The position numbers were made by a program, and so were the translations under genes. Under the pieces are notes generated by a model. That model was not told the DNA's origin, did no database searches, and saw only the letters and a list, made by a program, of their open reading frames with translations. From Antedon mediterranea (lineage: Eukaryota > Echinodermata > Crinoidea > Comatulida > Antedonidae): a stretch of DNA of 64,000 nt. Numbering within the stretch: the stretch's first letter is position 1; every line of letters begins with the position of its first letter. Positions 1 through 8,300 of this stretch are shown here, piece after piece. The stretch lies in the NCBI RefSeq assembly GCF_964355755.1, contig NC_092678.1, forward strand, positions 16,154,922 through 16,218,921, written 5' to 3'.

Positions 1-294
1 GGAATAATTATAATTTCAAAGTCAAAATTTTCAAATATTTCAAAATGTACACAACTTAGGCCTACCATTTGGCAGATAAGATTTTTGGAGGAGAGAATAA
101 AACATCGGAAAATAGAAGATCTTGAAATCGCAGTTTTTCTAGAGCTCTAGAATACTCAAGAAAGATCTGATCTGAGGTAACTCTAGACGCAATATCCTAG
201 GTAGTAGAACATGGGATGTCAGGACGCCCTCTTTCTAATCAGTATTCAGTAACCTTAAAAACAAAACGAGAGAAAGCGTTTCTCCACAGAGATC

Positions 295-610
295 TAAATA
301 TCGCTCTCTAGACATGTAATTGGCTTAAATTATGTTTTATTCAGTACCATTGAACTACTGAACACTTTTGATTCGTAAAACCGTATATCAACAGGACACG
401 CTGCTTGTACCGTATGCCAACGAACCACATTAGTATCAAATCAGTTATAGGCCTACTGAGAGAATGTTCATGAAAACAATACTTATGTTCCTACAGTACC
501 TTGGGATGTGTAGGCCTATATTGTGATTTTTCAGAAGCAATGACAAATGTTTATCTTTTCCCAGTATCAAGGAACATCTTCACTTCATCAATATGAGGTT
601 GATAAATTAT
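295..610 (+). repeat. Direct repeat, left copy, flanking the lectin locus
   Basis: This ~315-bp stretch is clearly similar, in the same orientation, to 11158-11480. Shared blocks include CTCTAGACATGTAATTGG, CACGCTGCTTGTACC, AAATCAGTTATAGGCCTACT and TTGTGATTTTTCAGAAG, with scattered substitutions and small indels. The two copies lie about 10.86 kb apart and enclose the whole lectin gene. The right copy is ~0.9 kb downstream of the lectin stop codon, so the left copy may mark the downstream flank of another lectin copy lying left of the window (inference). Confidence 0.8.
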
Positions 611-2085
611 ATAAACATTATAAAACATTGTCTTTTACAGAAACAAATAAATAGACACAATGATTTATGTAGTCAACCAAAATTAGCACCTAGAAACTTG
701 TCACAAATGAGTCCAAATTTGTTATTTGGACTCATTTAAACAAACCCAATTTTGTATCTATTAGAGTTGAGCGTTGGGAATGAGGATAGGTACAAAGAGG
801 AACAATTTTTTAATATATTCTATATATTAAATGGTTCTATAATATATTTCTTTATTATCCACTCTCAGTAACGAAATATCTTTTTATAGGCCTATAAATA
901 ATATACCACTAAATAGTCTGAGTAAAACATTTCCGCTTTAATACTTTATTAAAACTGTCACTGTCTCATGGTCGATTGAAATAGTAAAGTACATTTAAAG
1001 ACCACTAATACGTTTATATTTTTGTAATTATTAATTAATACAAACGTTGAGAAACAACTGACAGTAATAAAGTATTATATTATTATGTGTTTAATCTAAA
1101 AGTAGGGGCTACCCACACTCACAGTGATAAAGTTTATTAGTATATTTGTTTATATTATATTTAACAGTACCAACACACTTTTGATTCAAATGGCGATCAA
1201 AAGTGGTTAATACCTATTTGCAGTATTGTATAGCATTACAATACTATTTCTGTTTATTCTCCAAGGGTCTATAAATTTATCTACTTGTGTTAAACCATGG
1301 AGGTATGCAAGTATGGTTAAACCAAATAATTTGGAATGTTCCATTCATTGCAAATCAATACATTTGTATAAACGTATATTAAATGTATCAAAATAGTATT
1401 TGTTAAAGAAAATCAACATTATGATGCTGTACTCGAGCTGTTCAACCGGTTTTCAGCCATTAAAAACAGTTATCGTAGGAGGAGATAGGAAAATGCGAAG
1501 CGTCCTCGTATTATAGTATGCGGGTATTTTTCACGAAGGACATGCATTAAACAGTGTATACCACGGTCGGAAAACACCCCTATTTGGGGCAAATCGTTGA
1601 ACCTAAATTCGTTTTAATCGTCAATAACTAATTATCTAACTCAATTTAATTAGTAAACAGGGTTACATCAGGTGGTTAAAATCAGTACCGAAAGTACGAT
1701 CCAACTTTATATACCATCGAGTAAAAATTCTAGAAGTAAGGCGCGATTTACCGAATTTTGCCCTTACGTAAATATATATATAGATTTATTAAGTGAATGT
1801 GTGCACATTCTGAGTCCATCGCCTTTCTAATAATATTGTAATTTTAACTATACGTGCAACATTATTGTATATACATAGACGCGTAGGCTCTGCATTAACA
1901 ATGCTTGTCATTCTGATTGGGTTTAGGCTAGGACAAAATATAACACAATTCCCAGGGGATAATGATTGTACCGTTTCAAATAAGCTGACGTCCGTTGGTT
2001 CCAATCAAAACCGCGGAAGTAAAACAACGCGCACTAATCTCTTAACACACAAAAAAGCAGATACAAACCCAAAACAGCCAATTCT
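611..2085. other. Intergenic AT-rich sequence upstream of the lectin gene
   Basis: No coding exon recognised. It contains scattered TAGGCCTA palindromes. A perfect hairpin lies just inside, at 705-737: a 14-bp stem AAATGAGTCCAAAT / ATTTGGACTCATTT with a 5-nt loop. The short open frames near 1789-2221 have no domain and overlap the probable promoter, so I do not call them genes. Confidence 0.5.
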
Positions 2086-2096
2086 GCGCTTTACTC

Positions 2097-2140
2097 GGAA
2101 AACGACAATAATGCTATTTGGAACATATCATATAAAGTCT
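2097..2140 (+). promoter_or_regulatory. Putative lectin promoter, copy 1, with TATA-like box
   Basis: A CATATAAAG sequence (TATA-like at about 2131) lies ~175 bp before the start codon at 2309. The block starting GGAAAACGACAATA is repeated at 5243, upstream of the second signal-like exon, so the tandem duplication included the upstream region. In the second copy the TATA-like stretch reads TTATATAGG. The promoter role is inference from position. Confidence 0.35.
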
Positions 2141-2308
2141 ACATACTTAAATATTACAAGTAGCATTATGTACGCTTTCCTTCCGGTTTTGCTTGAAACC
2201 AACGGATGTCAGCTTATTTGAAACATTACAATCATCCCTATCTTTCTGGGATATTATATTATATTAGACACACCGGAAAATATTCACATTGCTGGATACA
2301 GCGGCACC

Positions 2309-2363
2309 ATGACCACATCCACAACCCTGATGTTCTTATTTATAAGCACAACAATTGCCAAAG
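2309..2363 (+). CDS. Lectin gene exon 1: signal peptide
   Basis: The start codon is in a good context (GGCACCATGA). It encodes 18 codons plus one base: a short polar start, then a hydrophobic run (LMFLFI) and an ...IAKG end, as expected for a secretory signal. The donor is GTAGGTA. The phase-1 end matches the acceptor at 2853 and gives Val-Phe-Leu-Cys across the junction. Confidence 0.75.
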
Positions 2364-5300
2364 GTAGGTAGGGAAACTAGGCATATTCTTACTTATTTTG
2401 TCTATTATCTCATGACGAGAAAACGAATATTGGTGTAATCCATTTTAAGAATTTCTGGAAACAAAACAAAATAGCATTCTCTCAGGTGTTATTCATATAG
2501 CCCTACTTACTGATGTCATCACTGACGAAGTTAGGAGGGTCACTGAAACAGTTAACAGATAATGTTTTCAGCAACAAAATAAATAGTTCATCAAGGTCAG
2601 CTTTAACATTTAAACACATAGAAACAAAGCAAATATTTGAATTTACTCGTATAACTAATGCAAGTTTACGTTATTTTAGTTTTTGCACAGTCATCACAAA
2701 ATGCTGCTACTATACTTTTTGCGTAAGACAACACAGCGCCGAATTATTTGGGTTGTAGAATACTATTAGGTTTCTGAAGAACTTATTCGAACTAAAGTAC
2801 CTTATATAAGTCTAATAACGTGTTTTCTTTCTAAATACTTTAATCATTACAGTATTTTTGTGTCAACAAGGCTGGATGTCGTTCCAAGATAGCTGTTACA
2901 AATTTGAGGCAACAAAAAGGTCTTGGTCCGACGCTAGATCAAACTGTACAGCACTAGGTGCATACTTAGTGGTGGTCAGGAACCAAGAGGAAAATGAATT
3001 AATTTATGCAAACAATCCTACAACTGGCAATCTATGGATAGGCTTATCAGATATAGAGAGCGAGACTGATTTCACATGGGTATCGACAGAATGCAGTCAA
3101 TATAAAAGTATGTAAAGACCTGGAAAAAAATATATTTTTAGATATATACATATTATACTCTTATTTTTCAAACTGTTTAAAGTAGCCGCGCAACATTAAC
3201 TTTTTGTGTGAACGCGTTTATTATTAGTGGGTTTCAAATTGAGATGAAAAAAGTGGAGTAATTCGAGATATCCCCATCAATGTTTTAGACATAATCAATT
3301 GAATTCTCTTATATTTAAATACAGTTTTCTTTGTAATTTATGCCTATCGTTAAAACTTTTTAAAGGAAGTTATGTAGTAAGTAAAGCGGACTTTGTGTAT
3401 TATAGGTTATTTTCTAAATAATTTCTTTTGTTGTTTATGCAGATTTTGGTAAAGGCGAACCAAATAATCACAAACCCGGTGAAGGTGAAGACTGTGTTGA
3501 GGTTGATTATACGAAATCAACAGACACATGGAATGATGGCCCTTGTTATAGGTTAAACGCATATGTGTGTGAAATAAGTAAGTAGGGATATCAACTATTA
3601 AAGATGTAAAAACATGAAAAATGAAGATTAATTAAATAAGACTTTGAATAGGTTATTTTGTAGTTTTAATAAAGTTAATCACTTCAGTAGAAACAATGTT
3701 TTCACTTATAAAAGTGACAAAATAAATGATTAAATTCAATCAAAATCCCATAGGCTAGCAACCAATTTTAATACTTTTGCTTTAAATTACAGTTTTTACA
3801 GATAAATCAATTTCTTTTTGATCCAATTTTTGGACAAAATGGATAACTATGACACATTAAAATGGCATATTCAACCAAAAATTGTGCAAAAATTATGTTT
3901 TCAGTGGGACAATATATCTTTAACTACTATTTGGGCATACACTTGCAGAATTCTGTTTTCGTCGTTTGTTGGCTCCTCTGCGTGTAAAATGTAAATTATC
4001 ACTGTAAAAAAAAAATATTTTCCCTTGAAAAAAAATATTTTGTAAAACTGTTTCTGTTGATAAGACATTTCATAGTTTAATTACAAATTATAGTGACACT
4101 GATGAAAGTGAATAACTTAAACTACAAAATGGCCTAATAAATTTTGTTTAAATACATATTTAAATTCTATGTCTACATATACTAAATTTCAGGTCATTTT
4201 CAAGATAGGGAACCACCTTCATACGGGTCAACTTGTCCACAAGATATCCATCTTCTCATCAAACCAAATGAGAGAAGAGTAAATGTGTTTTGGCAACCTC
4301 CAGCGTGGACAGACGATTCCTCTTGTTTATCCAGTACCAGTAACTCTCATTCTCCTGGTGAAGTAATTGACATGCCAATTGGAGTTTTAGGAAAAACAAT
4401 CAATATTGAGTACACTGCCACGGATATGGCTGGACGTTCAAGCAAATGCTCATTCAAAATAACAATATCAAGTTAGTAGTTTTAAACATATACAGTACTA
4501 TACTGTAAGAAAGAAAGTTTGTAGGTCTACGTTTTTCCGTTACACAAATCATCTATATGGGCCATTAAAATGACTGGAATTTTCCTGGCAAGGTTTTAAA
4601 CTACATGTAATCAACCATTTCCATAATGTCCAATCGGCACGAGCAGGAGTTACTCTACTGTAGCACAATGTTTTTTATTGATCTATGTATACGCATATTG
4701 AACTACACTACATTAGTTTACCATAGCAATGTACTAATCTTTTTTTAAACATAGGTTTTACAGAAGTAGAATTGTATAACAAGTGCCAAAATGGCGGGAT
4801 AATTACATCAGACGACGGATTGGTTTCTTGCACTTGTCCAGACGGATTTAGTGGACAGACATGTGCAACAACAAATAGCACGGGTAGGTTAAATAGAAAT
4901 CTGTTCGTATGGCCAAATCAATTGAACAAACTGAAATCTAAAATATATCTACTATATGTATTTTCGAAGTATTATAGGAATATTTGGTATATAACATCAC
5001 ATGTAATATAATGAAATGCAGTTAAATAAATGTTGTTGCAATAGTGGTGAGCAAACTTCTTATTAGGTAGTTTAACTGAATAGAGATGTAAATTTACATT
5101 CTCTACATAGAAAATGTATTGCAATAATACAGGATTTTTAAAGACTTCAGTTAATATGTCGATGACATAGAATACAATGCCATGAAATATAAGGATTCTA
5201 CTATTTCAAAAAAAGCTGACTTCAGTCGGTTTCTAATCGGAAGGAAAACGACAATAAGGCTACTTGGTACCTATCTTATATAGGCCTAATACAGTAAAAT

Positions 5301-8300
5301 GTACTTCTGGAAGAACAACCGAGTATGCACACATATGGATATCGCTCATGCGCCATGGCTACATCTACAAATCTGATATTTTCTTTGATTGCTACAGTTA
5401 TGATTATTAGGTGCTCTATTCTTTACTAAAGCCCATGACGATCATATTTCTGATACACCACGAGTGTGTACATTACGGTAAAACATGCAAGTCTAAAAAT
5501 CTATGTAATAAATAATATAAGCTATGGATCTTCGACTATTGCAATTCATGTAACCAATTTTGGGAGGACATTCGACGTTTTTCTCTCTAAAAAATCTCTA
5601 CGACGCTTCTTTGGGTACAGAAAAATACGCACACGATACAATAAACTATGTTGTGTTATATAGGTTATTTCATGGGGGTTTTTTTCTTGTTATAAATTCT
5701 TTATTCGTTACAGTTTCTTCCTGTCAAGACGGCTGGGTGTCGTTCCAGGATAGCTGTTACAAATTTGAGGCAACAAAACGGTCTTGGTCAGACTCTAGAT
5801 CAAGCTGTTTGGAACTAGGTGCAGACTTGGTGGTGGTCAGAAACAAAGCAGAAAATGACTTTCTCTACACCAACAATCCTACGGGAAGTGATCTATGGCT
5901 AGGCATATCGGATGTACAAAATGAGACGAATTTTCAATGGGTCTCGAAAGAATGCAGTCAATATAAAAGTAGGTTTTTGGCGTCGTTTTGGGCAACACAT
6001 TAGATCAGCAGTATTGCTGTATTTTAGGGATTTCAGGAAGGACACTCCCGTGTGAACGTTGCATCGGGGTGTAATAAGATTATAATACTGTTTGTATATG
6101 TCGAGAAGTTAAAAAAGAAGGGAATTTATAGACGATCATTGAAGGTTTTAAATTTAAACACTAGATACTTCAAATAAAAACACAATTGACCAATTAACAG
6201 ACAAATTAGTTGGTAAACTTAAAAGCAAACATGTCAACCAAGTTATTTTTTTTGTCTTGAGTATTTCTAAAATACTCGACATCGTTTTTTTAGTCGCGTG
6301 GAAGCGACTCTATAGTTCACTATGTCGGTCGGTCGGTCTGTCTGTCTGTCGGTCTGTCTGTCGGTCTGTCTGTCTGTCGGTCCGGTATCACTATGCGTTT
6401 TATCGCTTTATGACCTTATCTTGATATCAGTTTAATCTAGCTAAGTCAATTTTTCACAGAATATTCCTTATGGCCAGGAATCGATGTGGTTATGTTTTCA
6501 CGGTGCGCAATAAAAAATTACGCGGTCTACGCACGATTTAACGAAATCACGTTTGTAATCATATCTTAACAACCATGAATCACAATTAAATAAAATTTGG
6601 TACTCATAAATTTCAGGGCATAAATCATCATATGGCAATACAATTACATGCGTAGCGCATGTAACGCATGCGTACGCGCGCTTAAAATTTTCAAAATTTA
6701 TTTTCCATGAAATAAGAGTACGTTTCAGGCAATTTTAAGCGTTTACAAAATTGCCATGAGTGCGCAGATTTTTGCGCGTGCACTGCGCGTTAAATGTTAT
6801 TGCGCACTCTTTTTGCCCGATTTCTGTTTTCTTGACTTACTTTTCAACTCGAAATTACGTTATACGAGCACGTCAAAAGTGACAAGCTACGCACGTGTAA
6901 ATTAAAAAAATATAAATGTTTTTAAACATGTTCAGTAATTTCGGTCAGTATAGTTCACTATGTCGGTCGGTCCGTCTGTCTGTCAGTCTGTCTGTCTGTC
7001 GGTCTGTTTGTCTGTCGGTCCGGTATCACTATGCATTGTAGCACGCGACTTAATGGCTGTTGGCCTTGTTAATTATAAAACTACAATGCACATACAACTG
7101 TTCCGTTACAGTAAACTGATGATCTTGTGTTTTTACAGATTTTGGAGCCGGTGAACCAAATAATTATGGACACGGTGAAGACTGTGTAGAACTTGATTAT
7201 ACACATTCAGACAAATGGAATGATGTTCCTTGTAGCATGAATTTTGCATACGTGTGTGAAATAAGTAAGCGGATATTTACTACTACTATTTCGATGGCAA
7301 ACAATAGAATTCCGCTTTATGGAATTTTCTTCAAGCCTATTCGTATGGAAAACAAAAAAAAATGAACCATTCTTTCACACATAAGTAAACTAGAAACTAC
7401 CTTCAAACAATTAACAAGCTTCCAATCTGTACAATATTTTAAAACCTTTTTGTCAATTTTAGGTAATTTTGAAGATCAAGAACCACCTTCATACGGGTCA
7501 ACTTGTCCACAAGATATACATCTTCTCACCAAACCAAATGAAAGAAGGCTAAATGTGTTTTGGCAACCTCCAGTGTGGACAGACGATTCTTCTTGTTTCT
7601 CCAGTACCAGTAACTCTCATTCTCCTGGTAAAGTAATTAATACCAAATGGAGTTTTAGGAAAAACAATCAATGTGGAGTACACGGCTACGGATATGGTTG
7701 GACGTTCGAACAAATGCTCGTTCAAAATAACAGTGTCAAGTTAGTATAGCACTTTTTTCTATAACAATGTACAGTACAATGTGGAAAGTTTTCTTGTAGC
7801 TAATTATTGATTGCACATGCGTATTAGTAACAGCAGTAAAGTTATTTACCACTGCCTACTAGACGCAGGCATGCGATGCACAAACCATCTTGGGAATGTA
7901 ACTTGGCTATCTGCTACTAAGGCTGAATTCGGCACGTGTAGGTGAATATGCATACTAATCTTCTTATATTCATTGTTTACAGACGTAAAATCATACAATG
8001 AGTGCCAAAATGGAGGGAAAATTAAAACATCAGACGATGGGTTGTTTTCTTGCATTTGTACTGATGGATTTAGTGGAATGACATGTGGAACAAACAATTA
8101 TACAAGTATGCTATAGAATTTGTTTTCATAAATCACCAATTATTGAAAAATATAAAAAAATGAATATCAGTCCCAGCCAAAATACCTCTCGTCGATTACC
8201 AATTTTAAGGCGATGTTTCTTTCTGTTTGTTTAATGCTTGTTTTAAGTCAATTTGCAGAGCTGCCATAGGCTTCAATTTTAATAAATAATTCGCACGTTG

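Noticed and set aside
1789-2221. Overlapping short frames on both strands near the lectin promoter
   Set aside because: No homology or splice context; the region is duplicated non-coding upstream sequence.
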